Below, in pieces: positions 26,036 through 35,700 of a stretch of 64,000 nt of DNA. The stretch is from the NCBI GenBank assembly GCA_035642535.1, contig DASQSE010000153.1, positions 62,001 to 126,000 on the forward strand, in the 5' to 3' direction. Position 1 is the stretch's first letter; every line of letters begins with the position of its first letter. A program made the translations under genes and the position numbers. The notes below the pieces were generated by a model that did not search any database, was not told the DNA's origin, and saw nothing but the letters and a program-made list of their open reading frames with translations. The stretch comes from Jatrophihabitans sp035642535 (GTDB lineage: Bacteria; Actinomycetota; Actinomycetes; Mycobacteriales; Jatrophihabitantaceae).

Positions 26036-26854
26036 CTACTGGCCGGAGAGCGTGGCAACGACAGGGGCGAGTTGCTCGGCGTAGCCGTCGGTGATGAGCA
26101 CGTAGGAGAAGCCGAACTCCTCCCGGCGCCGTCGCAGCTCGTCAGCCATCGCCGTCGGGTCGCCGGGCAGCACCGAGAGGGAGCGGTGCGCCACGAGCGT
26201 CGCCCAGTCGGCGCCGAGGACGCGCTCGATGTGCGGGGGAGCGGTGTCGCCGGCCGTGAACAGATTCATCGCGAGCTCGATGTCCGCGGCCCGGTCGCCC
26301 GCACGCGCACGGAGGTCAGCGACCGCGTCGACCACTTCGTTGTGCGGCGTGAGCGGCCCGGTGGCGAGCGAAACGGTGTCGGCAAGCTCGGCGGCGAGGC
26401 TGCGGGCCCGCGGTCCGCCCGCCGCCATGAGCACCGGGGTGTGCCGCTCGGCGCCGTCCCGCTCGCGCAGCGCGTCCAACGTCTGCGCGACCAGCGTCAG
26501 GCGCTCGCCCGGCGTGCCGAACGGCAGCCCGAGGCGCTGCGCGTCGACCGCCGCATCGGGGCGTCCCGTGCCGATACCGAACTCGAAGCGGCCGTCGGTG
26601 AGCGTGCTGATGGTGTGTGCCTCCCAGGCCGTGTAGGCCGGTGGGCGCAGCGGCGCGGCATAGACCCAGGTGCCGACCCGGATGTCCGCGACCGCGGCGG
26701 CGGCCGCGAGTGCTGGTCCGGGCGCGAGCATGCGCATCACGTCGGGCACGAGCAGCGTCGAGTATCCGAGCTCGGCCACCCGGCGCGCGGTGGCCAGCCA
26801 GTCGGCGCCGCCGCTCCGCGGTGCCCCGATGACGCCGAAGCGGAACGGCCTCAC
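26036..26854 (-). CDS. LLM-class (F420/flavin-dependent) oxidoreductase
   Basis: About 272 aa from GTG 26854 (VRPFRFGVIGAPRSGGADWL). The luciferase-like TIM barrel is recognisable from RVAELGYSTLLVPDVM, RVGTWVYAAPLRPPAYTAWEAHTIS and DGRFEFGIGTGRPD. The short N terminus and TGRPD pattern match the actinobacterial TIGR03621 group predicted to use F420. The start codon overlaps the citrate synthase stop (GTGA), so the two are co-translated. The substrate is unknown. Confidence 0.88.
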   Translation of the reverse strand: MRPFRFGVIGAPRSGGADWLATARRVAELGYSTLLVPDVMRMLAPGPALAAAAAVADIRVGTWVYAAPLRPPAYTAWEAHTISTLTDGRFEFGIGTGRPDAAVDAQRLGLPFGTPGERLTLVAQTLDALRERDGAERHTPVLMAAGGPRARSLAAELADTVSLATGPLTPHNEVVDAVADLRARAGDRAADIELAMNLFTAGDTAPPHIERVLGADWATLVAHRSLSVLPGDPTAMADELRRRREEFGFSYVLITDGYAEQLAPVVATLSGQ

Positions 26855-28149
26855 CGTTTCTCGACGGGGACGTAGGCACGCTCCGGCGCGCCGGTGTAGA
26901 GCTGCCGCGGCCGGCCGATGCGCGTCTCCGAGTCGTTGATCATCTCGTGCCACTGGGCGATCCAGCCCGGCAGCCGGCCGATCGCGAACAGCGCCGTGAA
27001 CATCTTGGTCGGGAAGCCCATCGCCCGGTAGATGAGCCCGGTGTAGAAGTCGACGTTCGGGTACAGCTTGCGCGAGACGAAGTAGTCGTCGGCGAGCGCG
27101 ACGCTCTCCAGTTCCAGCGCGATGTCGAGCAGGTCATCGCGCTTGCCCATCGCGCGGAGCACCTCGTCGGCGGAGCGCTTCACGATCGCGGCCCGCGGGT
27201 CGTAGTTCTTGTAGATCCGGTGCCCGAACCCCATCAGCTTGACGCCGGCTTCCTTGTCCTTCACCTTGCGCACGAAATCGGGGACGTCGGTGTGCTCAGT
27301 GCGGATCTGCTCGAGCATCTCGAGCACCGCCTGGTTGGCGCCGCCGTGCAGCGGGCCGAACAGCGCGTTGATGCCGGCCGAGACGGAGGCGAACAGGTTC
27401 GCCTGCGAGGAGCCGACCAGTCGCACGGTCGAAGTGGAGCAGTTCTGCTCGTGATCGGCGTGCAGGATGAACAGTCGGTCGAGGGCGCGGGCGACGGCCG
27501 GGTCGACCTCGTACGGCTCGGCGGGGAAGCCGAACGTCATGCGCAGGAAGTTCTCGACGAGGCCGAGCGAGTTGTCCGGGTAGAGGAACGGCTGCCCGAC
27601 GCTCTTCTTGTAGGCATACGCGGCGATGGTCGGCAGCTTGGCCATCAGCCGGTAGGTCGACAGCTCGAAATCCTGGTTGTCGAACGGGTCGAGGAAGCCC
27701 TGGTAGAAGGTCGACAGCGCAGACACCGCGGACGAGAGCACCGGCATCGGATGCGCGTCGGCGGGGAAGCCGTCGAAGAACCGCTTCATGTCCTCGTGCA
27801 GCAGCGTGTGCCTGCGGATGTTGTTCTCGAACGCGGCGAGTTGCTCGGCGTCGGGCAGTTCGCCGTAGATGAGCAGGTAGGTCACCTCGATGAACGTGGA
27901 GTGTTCCGCGAGTTGGTCGATCGGGTAGCCGCGGTAGCGCAAGATGCCTGCGTCCCCGTCGATGTAGGTGATTTTGGAGCCGCAGGACGCGGTGTTCGCG
28001 AACCCGGGGTCGTACGTGACGAGACCGGTGGAGCTCAGCAGCTTGCCGATGTCCGCTCCGGCCGCGCCGTCGGTGGCGGGCCTGACGGGCAGGTCGAGCG
28101 GATCCGCGCCCGGTGCCTGGAACATGGCCGGCGAGGTGGCGTCGGACAT
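26851..28149 (-). CDS. gltA: citrate synthase (type II, hexameric class)
   Basis: Condenses oxaloacetate and acetyl-CoA to citrate, the entry of the TCA cycle. 432 aa. The oxaloacetate/CoA His residues are in HADHEQNCSTSTVRLVG and PLHGGANQAVLEM; MGFGHRIYKNYDPRA is the conserved active-site block and the N-terminal NTASCGSKITYIDGDAGIL region is characteristic of the larger Gram-negative/actinobacterial type. Start ATG 28149. It overlaps the downstream LLM oxidoreductase by four bases. Confidence 0.96.
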   Translation of the reverse strand: MSDATSPAMFQAPGADPLDLPVRPATDGAAGADIGKLLSSTGLVTYDPGFANTASCGSKITYIDGDAGILRYRGYPIDQLAEHSTFIEVTYLLIYGELPDAEQLAAFENNIRRHTLLHEDMKRFFDGFPADAHPMPVLSSAVSALSTFYQGFLDPFDNQDFELSTYRLMAKLPTIAAYAYKKSVGQPFLYPDNSLGLVENFLRMTFGFPAEPYEVDPAVARALDRLFILHADHEQNCSTSTVRLVGSSQANLFASVSAGINALFGPLHGGANQAVLEMLEQIRTEHTDVPDFVRKVKDKEAGVKLMGFGHRIYKNYDPRAAIVKRSADEVLRAMGKRDDLLDIALELESVALADDYFVSRKLYPNVDFYTGLIYRAMGFPTKMFTALFAIGRLPGWIAQWHEMINDSETRIGRPRQLYTGAPERAYVPVEKR

Positions 28150-28183
28150 CGGTCCCCCTCACGTCGTGTCGGAGACCTCGACA

Positions 28184-28585
28184 CTACTGCCGGATCTCCG
28201 ATGGAAGGTTCTGCAGCCGAACCTCGCCACGCGCGACCAGTCGCTGTGACCCGTCGACGATCTCGACCTGCCACAACTGCTGGCTGCGGCCGCGGTGGAT
28301 CGGCGTCGCGGTGGCGTACAGCCGCTCGCCGACTCGAGAGGCGCGCACGAAGTTCGTGTGGTTGGACACCCCCACCACCTGACCGCGGTCGCCGAACCAC
28401 AGCGCCGCCGCCAAGCTTGCGCTCGTCTCGACCGCCGCGCAGTGCACGCCGCCGTGCACGATCCCGTACGGCTGGAGGTGATGCGCGGCGGCCGTCCAGC
28501 TCAGCACCACGCGATCCGGGCTCACCTCCTTGAATTCGAAGCCCAGCGTGCTGTCCAGCCCACCAGCGGCCACGTCAGGATCCAT
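28184..28585 (-). CDS. hotdog-fold thioesterase (PaaI/YbdB-like)
   Basis: 133 aa with the single hotdog pattern: YGIVHGGVHCAAVETSASLAAA carries the HGG loop and the catalytic acidic residue of PaaI-type thioesterases, followed by VVGVSNHTNFVRASRVGERLYATAT. Members cleave small or aromatic acyl-CoAs and act as tetramers. Start ATG 28585. It is upstream of gltA on the same strand with a 34-base gap. Confidence 0.9.
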   Translation of the reverse strand: MDPDVAAGGLDSTLGFEFKEVSPDRVVLSWTAAAHHLQPYGIVHGGVHCAAVETSASLAAALWFGDRGQVVGVSNHTNFVRASRVGERLYATATPIHRGRSQQLWQVEIVDGSQRLVARGEVRLQNLPSEIRQ

Positions 28586-28617
28586 TTGATCAACCTAACG
28601 TTTCGCCCGCGCGTGGC

Positions 28618-29286
28618 TCAGGGCGCGGTGCGGTCGAGGGTAAGGGCGGCCAGCGCCGTGGCGTCGTGAACAGCGTCCGCGCCCTTCGCGACCGAGCCGG
28701 CGATGCTGACTGCGACCGTGCGCTGGCCAGAGGACACGACGAGCGTCGGGACGTCGTAGCCGTCGCCGCTCCCGCCGGTGAGCATCTTGGCGGGCTGCCC
28801 GGCGACGGTGGCGTCGCTAGCCGACGCGCCGTGCGAGGTGTAGTCGTCGACGGTTGCCGTGATGCGCGTCGCCGCGTCGTCCGCCGTGGCGTAGAGGCTG
28901 ACGCCGATCTCGACGGCCGGGGTCGCGGCACTGCCGCTTCCGGTGACGCCGTAGCGGCAGTTCAGGTAGGCGAGCCGGTGGATCGACGCGTCGGGCTGGC
29001 CGACGACGAATGCGTCCTTGCCCGGCAGGGTCTTGACGCCGAGCGCGTTGAAGACCGGCGGGTCCGGGAGCAGCGTGTCGCACGTGCCCTTGAAGTCGGT
29101 CATCCGCGACGGCGACGGTGAGGGCGTCGCCGTGACCGGCTGCGAGGTCGTCGCCGGCGGTGAGGTGGCGGCAGGCGGTAGCGAAGTCCGGGTGACGGTC
29201 ACGAACGTCTCCGGCTTGCTGGAGACGCACCCCGCGAGCAGGCCGAGCGACATCGCGCAGACAGCGACGGCGACCCGCCCGGGCAT
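28618..29286 (-). CDS. lipoprotein, DUF3558-like
   Basis: 222 aa. Lipoprotein signal with lipobox LLAGC near residue 20, a Pro/Ser/Thr-rich linker (residues about 30-60), and a mature domain with two cysteines (GTCDTLLPD and YLNCRYGVTG) as in the DUF3558 family of exported actinobacterial lipoproteins. It should be anchored to the outer face of the cytoplasmic membrane. Function unknown. Reads in the same direction as the thioesterase gene 32 bases downstream. Confidence 0.82.
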   Translation of the reverse strand: MPGRVAVAVCAMSLGLLAGCVSSKPETFVTVTRTSLPPAATSPPATTSQPVTATPSPSPSRMTDFKGTCDTLLPDPPVFNALGVKTLPGKDAFVVGQPDASIHRLAYLNCRYGVTGSGSAATPAVEIGVSLYATADDAATRITATVDDYTSHGASASDATVAGQPAKMLTGGSGDGYDVPTLVVSSGQRTVAVSIAGSVAKGADAVHDATALAALTLDRTAP

Positions 29287-29339
29287 GCTTCAACGGTAAT
29301 AGCCGAATGCGGACGAAACCGGCTGCGCCGCGCCGTCGA

Positions 29340-30377
29340 TCAGATACAGCCGCGCCGGACGGCCTCCATGCCGGCCTGGAAGCGGGTGTCCGCGCCGACG
29401 TGGTTCATGATCGCGTGCACGTGTCGTTGCACGGTGCGCACGCTCATCCCGAAAGTGCGCGCGATGGTTTCGTCGGTCGCCCCGGCCGCGAGCATCCCGA
29501 GCAGATCCTGGCGCACCCCGCCGAGCACGCCGGCCGACTTGCTCGACTCGACGGCCTGGTTGAGCGCGACCGAGCGTTGCCAGGTGGCTTCGAACAGTTC
29601 GGACAGCGCGTCGAGCAGCGCAGACGGGTGCACGAGGTACGCCGTCTCCACGTCGAAGTCGTTCGTCGAGTTGACGAGGGCCACCTGGTCATCGGCGAGC
29701 GCGAGCTTCAGCGACAGCGAGCCCGCCACCCGCGCCTGCTCGCCTTCGCGCACGCCGTCCCAGACGTTTGCCATCCGCCCCGGAGCCTCGAGCGCCTGCC
29801 GGGCGTAGATGACGCGGTAAGCGACGCGGTCGTCGATCAAAGACTGGATCTCGTCCTCGTTGGCCTCGTACGAATCCGGTCCGCCGGCGTTGAAGTACGG
29901 CGGCCGGTCGAACACCCGAACCTCGCGCTTCGCATCGTGCTGGAGGCGGCGAAAGGCCGTCCGCACGTTGTGCGCGCCCTCGAGGACCTCGATGAGCTCG
30001 GCCGGGTGCCGCTCGCCGGTTGCGCTGCGGAAGACGTGCGTCAGCTTCTGCACGTGCGCCTGTAGCTGCCGCCGCTTCCGATCCTGCGCCGACAGCAGTT
30101 CCGACGCGACGAGGTCGGGCGGCACGGGAGCGAATCTGGCCGGGCTGCCGGGCAGTCGGGTGGCCAGGCCTTGGCGGACGAGTTGGTTCAGCGCGGTGGT
30201 GAGCCGCCGCGTGGTGAGTCCGGTGCCGCTGACGAGGTCGGCGACGGTGGCCTGCCGACGGGGGAGCAGCGCCTCGTAAACCTGCTCCTCGAGCGCGGAG
30301 ATGCCAACGACCTCCCACATCGCGGCCTCCGTCATGAACCGGAACAAATCGCGATCTTGCGGCCCCGTCGCGATCAT
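29340..30377 (-). CDS. TrmB-like/LuxR-type transcriptional regulator
   Basis: 345 aa. The N-terminal 80 residues form a TrmB-type winged helix (EEQVYEALLPRRQATVADLV, ...LVRQGLATRLPG), the middle is a ligand/phospholipase-D-like TrmB sensor region (EVRVFDRPPYFNAG), and the last 60 residues are a LuxR helix-turn-helix (LLGMLAAGATDETIARTFGM, SVRTVQRHVHAIMNHVG). Two DNA-binding domains at opposite ends is the known actinobacterial architecture for this regulator group. Start may be ATG 30377, 30335 (MTEAA) or 30320 (MWEV). The effector is unknown. Confidence 0.87.
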   Translation of the reverse strand: MIATGPQDRDLFRFMTEAAMWEVVGISALEEQVYEALLPRRQATVADLVSGTGLTTRRLTTALNQLVRQGLATRLPGSPARFAPVPPDLVASELLSAQDRKRRQLQAHVQKLTHVFRSATGERHPAELIEVLEGAHNVRTAFRRLQHDAKREVRVFDRPPYFNAGGPDSYEANEDEIQSLIDDRVAYRVIYARQALEAPGRMANVWDGVREGEQARVAGSLSLKLALADDQVALVNSTNDFDVETAYLVHPSALLDALSELFEATWQRSVALNQAVESSKSAGVLGGVRQDLLGMLAAGATDETIARTFGMSVRTVQRHVHAIMNHVGADTRFQAGMEAVRRGCI

Positions 30378-30416
30378 GCCACATCCAGCCCAACCAGGGC
30401 CGGTGTGAGCAACCGG

Positions 30417-31145
30417 CTAACGGAAGAACCCGCCGCCGCTGATGCCGCCGAGACCCTCACGAGGTTGCTCGCTGGGGACGGCTTCGGCGACCCAGCTTGC
30501 GAAGGCGTCCGGGTTGCGCGACTGGAGCAGCACCCGCCCGGGACCGTTGAAGTCGAAGACCCAGCCCTCGCCGGACTTCATGGACTGGATGGAGCGGCCC
30601 TGCGCCGCGCGGCGCATCTGGAAGCGGACGTCGAGCTGGTAGGCGACCACGTGGCCGGTATCGATGGTGACCATCTCGCCCTGCTCGAGATCGATGATGT
30701 CGACTGCCCCGTAGATGCTGACGATCGCCTCGCCCGTTCCGCTCGCGCGGAACCCGAAGCCGCCCTCGCCGCCGAACAGGTTGGCCATGCCGCCCCACTG
30801 GCTATCGATCTCCACGCCGGCGGAGTTGGCGATCCAGCTGCCGCGGCGCAGGAAGAACGGCTTGTCCGGCGTCACCTCGATCGGCACCGTGTCGCCGGGC
30901 AGGACGCCGGCGACATCGACCCAACCGCCCTGTGGCGGCGCGGTGTACGTGGTGACGAAGAACGAGCCGCCGCCGAGCAGCGACCGTTTCAGGCCGGCCA
31001 TCACGCCACCCTGCGCCTTGGACTCGAGTTGCACGTCGGCGCTGTGCGCGATCATCGCGCCACCCTCTACCCGCACCGGCTCGCCACCGGCGAGGATGCA
31101 GCGCGCCACCGTGAAGGACGGGTTGTGCCGCAGCTCTACACGCAT
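30417..31145 (-). CDS. AIM24/TerD-like family protein
   Basis: 242 aa with the AIM24 fold signature: N-terminal VELRHNPSFTVARCILAGGEPVRVEGGAM split over the first 30 residues, GSFFVTTYTAPPQGGWVDVA, and the late GFGFRASGTGEAIVSIYG and DTGHVVAYQLDV strands. These beta-prism proteins are widespread in bacteria; their biochemical role is unproven. No signal peptide. Lies 40 bases from the TrmB-like regulator and faces the same way. Confidence 0.87.
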   Translation of the reverse strand: MRVELRHNPSFTVARCILAGGEPVRVEGGAMIAHSADVQLESKAQGGVMAGLKRSLLGGGSFFVTTYTAPPQGGWVDVAGVLPGDTVPIEVTPDKPFFLRRGSWIANSAGVEIDSQWGGMANLFGGEGGFGFRASGTGEAIVSIYGAVDIIDLEQGEMVTIDTGHVVAYQLDVRFQMRRAAQGRSIQSMKSGEGWVFDFNGPGRVLLQSRNPDAFASWVAEAVPSEQPREGLGGISGGGFFR

Positions 31146-31223
31146 AGCCGGATCTTGCCACCACGATGGCCGGCGGCGCAGGCGTGCACCGATTTTGACC
31201 TGATCAGTCGCGTAGGCCGGCTG

Positions 31224-31697
31224 CTATGCGTCCGGGGGCGGGGCGACGAACTCGATGCCGTGCTCTCGCATGCCGGCCAGCAACGTGTCGAAATCCGGCG
31301 GCTGAGGTGGCGGCAGGGTCAGCGATTGAGCGGTCCGCCCGGTCGCCCGGAAGAACGCCTCGCACGCGCCCGGGATCAGCAGGATGGCCAGTCGCGCGGT
31401 CTCGGACTCGACGCGATGGGTGTGCGCTTTGCCGCGCGGCCCGAACACGTAGGTGCCGGGCCCCGCTGTCTGTTGCTCGTCGTCGATGAAGAACGTGATC
31501 TCCCCGTCGAGCACGATCCACGCCTCGTCCTCGTGCGTGTGCCGATGCACCGGTGGGGCCGAACCCTGGGGGAGCAGTTGTTCGGCGAGGCTGAACGCAC
31601 CGCCGGTAGCGGCCGCCGGGATCTTGAAGGTCCACAGCCCGTCCAGGTGCCAGAGCCCTTCACCATGACCGGGGGGCAGCAGCAGTGCGTTGCTCAT
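31224..31697 (-). CDS. cupin-domain protein
   Basis: 157 aa from ATG 31697. The double-stranded beta-helix motif 1 is APPVHRHTHEDEAWIVLDGE with two His, one Glu metal ligands, and motif 2 is KAHTHRVESETARL. Single-domain cupins of this kind may be dioxygenases, isomerases or sensors; nothing here fixes the role. It is divergent from the AraC-type regulator gene, which may control it. The upstream in-frame extension to 31769 is not supported by a ribosome site. Confidence 0.86.
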   Translation of the reverse strand: MSNALLLPPGHGEGLWHLDGLWTFKIPAAATGGAFSLAEQLLPQGSAPPVHRHTHEDEAWIVLDGEITFFIDDEQQTAGPGTYVFGPRGKAHTHRVESETARLAILLIPGACEAFFRATGRTAQSLTLPPPQPPDFDTLLAGMREHGIEFVAPPPDA

Positions 31698-31816
31698 GTC
31701 TGCGACTCTGCACGGCAGTGTCGCGGCGCGGCTAGCAATCGCATGCACGCCGGTTGCCGATGGGCGCACGCGAAATGGGTTGGAGTCGCAATCGGCCGCG
31801 CATAGCCTCGGGCTGC

Positions 31817-32776
31817 GTGAGTGTGGTGTTCCGGGCCGACGGGCTCTCGCCGGAGTCGCATCTCGACTACTGGCGAGAGGTGCTCAGCAACGTCTTCATG
31901 CCGACCGAGCTGCGCGGCGAGTTCGGCCCGGACCGGCCCGCCGAGATGCGCACCGCGCAGCTGGGGCGGATTCGGCTCAACGAGTCGCACACCAGCGCGC
32001 CGTTCCTGACACACCGGACGTCCCGCCTGATCCGCAGCTCGACTCCGGACGTGTGTCTGGTCGGGGTGCTCGTCGAAGGCGAACTGCGTACGGAGCAGGA
32101 CGGCCGGCAGGCGATCGTCCGACCGGGAGATCTGTCGTTGATCGATCCGGCGCGGCCGTCCAAACGGTCCTTCACCGCCATGCGCAACGTCACGGTGAGC
32201 ATCCCGAGGGCGATGGTTCCGCTGCGCGATCGCGAACTCGCGGAGCTGACCGGGGTGCGCATTCCGGGTGATCGTGGAGCAGCCGCGCTGGCGTCCGGGA
32301 TGACTCGGCAACTGGCCGGCCGCGTCGACCAGGTGAGCGCGTCCGAGGCCGCCCGGCTGGGTACGGCGGTGGTCGACCTGCTCGCCGTCGCGCTCGCCAT
32401 GCGCCTCGACCGCGCCTCGGCGGCGCCCGACGAACGCGAGCGGACGTTGCTGCACCGTATCTATGCGTTCGTCGAGCACCAACTCGCCGATCCCGAACTC
32501 TCGCCGCGCAGCATTGCCGCGGCGCAGCACATCTCGGTGCGCTACCTGCACCGGCTGTTCGAGACCGAGCCCGCGACCGTCGCCGACTGGATTCGCCGTC
32601 GGCGGCTGGAGCGGTGTCGCCGTGACCTGCTCGACCCCGCGCTGCGCAATCGGCCGGTCGCCGCGATCGCCGCCCGGTGGGGACTGCCGAACGCCGCGCA
32701 TTTCAACCGGCTGTTCCGCGCCGCGTACGGCCTGCCGCCTGCCGAGTTCCGGGCCGTGCTCGGCCGGGACGACTGA
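31817..32776 (+). CDS. AraC-family transcriptional regulator
   Basis: About 319 aa. N-terminal AraC-binding-domain-like region (ESHLDYWREVLSNVF ... GVLVEGELRTEQDGRQ, AIVRPGDLSLIDPARPSKRS) resembling AraC_binding_2/NimR types, then two helix-turn-helix motifs: SPRSIAAAQHISVRYLHRLF and the second ending in WGLPNAAHFNRLFRAAYGLP. It is divergent from the cupin gene. I choose GTG 31817 because residues before it (to ATG 31754) do not resemble the family N terminus, but no strong ribosome site decides. Confidence 0.9.
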   Translation: MSVVFRADGLSPESHLDYWREVLSNVFMPTELRGEFGPDRPAEMRTAQLGRIRLNESHTSAPFLTHRTSRLIRSSTPDVCLVGVLVEGELRTEQDGRQAIVRPGDLSLIDPARPSKRSFTAMRNVTVSIPRAMVPLRDRELAELTGVRIPGDRGAAALASGMTRQLAGRVDQVSASEAARLGTAVVDLLAVALAMRLDRASAAPDERERTLLHRIYAFVEHQLADPELSPRSIAAAQHISVRYLHRLFETEPATVADWIRRRRLERCRRDLLDPALRNRPVAAIAARWGLPNAAHFNRLFRAAYGLPPAEFRAVLGRDD

Positions 32777-32789
32777 CCGCCTCAGGACC

Positions 32790-35700
32790 TCAGCCGGTTA
32801 TCGCGATCGGCACAGTGTTCGACGTCCCCCCTGCGGTGTTGACGTTCACGGTCGCGGTGTCGCCGGGCGTCACGTGCCAGATGCCGCCGGGTCCGCTCGG
32901 GGTCGGGATCGTGAAGGTGATCTTCGTGTCGCTCCAGCTGTTGACGACGAAGGTCGCGCCGTCGAACGGCGCGCCCCAGCTGGTGTCACCGTCCACGAAG
33001 AAGAGATAGCTCGAGCCCTGCGTCGCGCCGAAGTTCTGCCCGTTGATCGTCACGACATCGCCGGCGGCGCCGTGGTCCGGCTGCACAGAGTCGATGTGCG
33101 GCGCGATCAGCGGCGGCGGCCCTTGATACGTCGTCACCTCCGCAGGGCTGCCGTTGCTCACGTACCGGGCCGTGCCCTTCAACGCGGCGGTCACCGGCCC
33201 GCTCTGCGACGCCGGCGCGGACACCGTCCAGTGCGTCGTCACCGCACCGCCCACCGGCACCCGGCCGGCGTCGATGGAGTCGGTCGGCGTCACCTTCCAG
33301 CCGGACGGTCCGGACAGCGAGGTCTGTACACCGGTGATCGCGCCGGGTCCGCCGTTCGAGACCGTCGTCGCCACGGTCGTCGACGAGCCCGGCGACAGGG
33401 TGGTGGGCGTCGGGGGATCCAACGTCAGCGCGACCGCGGCCGACTCGCTCCGCGCGACGGGCTGCCCGCCGAACTGCGTCACCGTCGCCGATCGCGTTGC
33501 GGAAACCCGCGATGTGGTGACGTGCAGCGTTGCGTTGCCGGCGTCGTACCACCAGCCGGCCGACGCGCTCCCCGGCGCCACCTTCGGCAGCGGGTTGCCG
33601 TCGAGCGTCACGCCGTGCGGCGCCGAGACGTCGACCAGTTGCACGCGGTACGCACGGCCGCTGGAGGCACCCGGGTACGAGCCCGTCCGCGCCCCGATCG
33701 TCACCGCTGAGCTCGACTCGCTCTCGTCGTAGCGGAACGGCGTGCGCGCCGACTGCCCGTTGCGGTAGCCCGTGCCTTCGCCGGCGTCCTCGTACATCGA
33801 GAATGCGCCGCTGCCACCGGCGTAGACGTTCAGCGTCAAGGGATCGACCGGTGCGGCACCGACGTGTTCCATCGTCGGTTGCTCGGGAACGATTCCGCCC
33901 GCACGGACGAACACCGGCATGCGATCGAGCGGCTCGTTGATCGTCGCGCTGGCCGGGCCGGTGAACGTGGCGCCGGTGAAGTAGTCGGTCCAGCGCCCCG
34001 GCGGGAACCACACGTGCTGCTGCGCGATCGCGCCGGGTGTGGTCACCGGCGCGACGAGGACATCCGGGCCGTACAGGTACTCGGTGCCGTTGTCGTAGGC
34101 CGCCGGCTGATCCGGATAGTCGAGGTAAAGCGGCCGCGCGATCGGCAGGCCGGTCTGCGTGGCCTCTGCTGCGAGCGTGTACGTGTATGGCACGAGCGCC
34201 TCGCGCAGGCGCAGGAACTTGGTCGCCGGATCCTGCGCGGCGCCGTAATCCCACGGCAGTCGGTCGCCGTGGTCGGAGTGCAGCCGCAGGATCGGCTGGA
34301 ACGTGGCGAACTGCACCCACCGGTCGTAGAGGTCGTCGGGCAGGTGCTTGCCCTTGAAGCTGCCGATGTCGTGGCTGACGTACGGCTGCCCGATACTTGC
34401 CTCGGCCGTGCTCATCTGCGCCTCGAACGCCAGCGTCTGCCACGTCGCCTCGGTGTCGCCGGTGAAGTGCACGGTGCTGCGATGCTCGCCCCACGGACCG
34501 GACGCCGGCGCGCCGCGGTAGTCCTCGAACGAGGCGCCGAGTCGGGCCAGGACGAAGCCGCGCAGCCCGCGCGCGTCGAGGTTGCGCGCGTACAGCTCGT
34601 TGATCCAGCTGTCCGGCGTGAGGCCCGGCATGTCGACGACGGAATCGGTGCAGCACCAGTCGAGCCACCACTGCCGCACGCCTTGCTGCTCGAACGGCTG
34701 GTGCAGGTCGAACCACGCCTTGGCCTGCGCAGGGTCGCTCCAGTCGAAGCGGTAGCACTGCGGCGAGAAGCACTGCGCCGCGTGCTGCAGCTGCCCCTGC
34801 GCGGTCTGCTGCGCCGCCGGGAACTTGGGGTCGCTGCCGTCGATGCCCGCGTGCACGTTGAGCGCGACGTTCAAGCCCTGCTGTCTCGCCCAGTCGAGGA
34901 AGGCCTGCGGGTCGGGGAACAGGTTCGCGTTCCAGTTCCAGCCGTCCCACGTCTGCGGCGACTTCCAGTCCGTGTCGACGACGAGCGCGTCGAGCGGAAC
35001 GCCGTGCGACCGGAACGCCGGGATCAGCTGGTTCTCGTAGTCGGACGTCGAGTACGCGAAGTAGCGCGAGAACCAGACGCCGAACGCCCACTCCGGCAGC
35101 ATGTCGGCCGGACCGGTGAGCGCGCGCAGATCGCGTAGCGCCTGCTGGTAGTCGTGGCCGTAGCCGAACAGGTAGCCGTCCTGGTACGCGCCGTCGTGGC
35201 TCGGCCGCGGGTGCGGCCAGCCCGACCCGGTGCGCAGCGCGGTGTACGTGTCGTCCAGCAACGACCAGCCGCGCCGGTTGAGGATGCCCGGATGCAGCTC
35301 GACGTCGCCGATGTCAGCGCCGGCTTGGTTGGTGTAGGCGTCCAATCCGCGCGTCCAACCGCCGAGCTGGCCGGGCTCGGTCACGGGCGGCGGCGGCCCG
35401 GCCGTGGGATAGGAGTCGCCGGGCGCCGTGACCGCGACGCTGTCCAGGTTGGCGTTGCAGCCGTCGCCGCTCGCACAGCGGACGCCGACGGTATTCGCGC
35501 CTGCGGTGAGCGGGACGTCGAACGAGGCCACCGACCACGAGTCCCAGCTGCCGGTCGGCGGCAGGCCGACCTGGCCGACGACGTCGGTGCCGACGCGCAC
35601 GCTCAGGGTCCGCGTGACGCTGCCGCCGTTGGCGTAGCGAAGCTGCAGCGGATAGGTTCCGTCGCTCGGCACGCCGGTCAGCGCCCAGGTGTCGGCGGCG

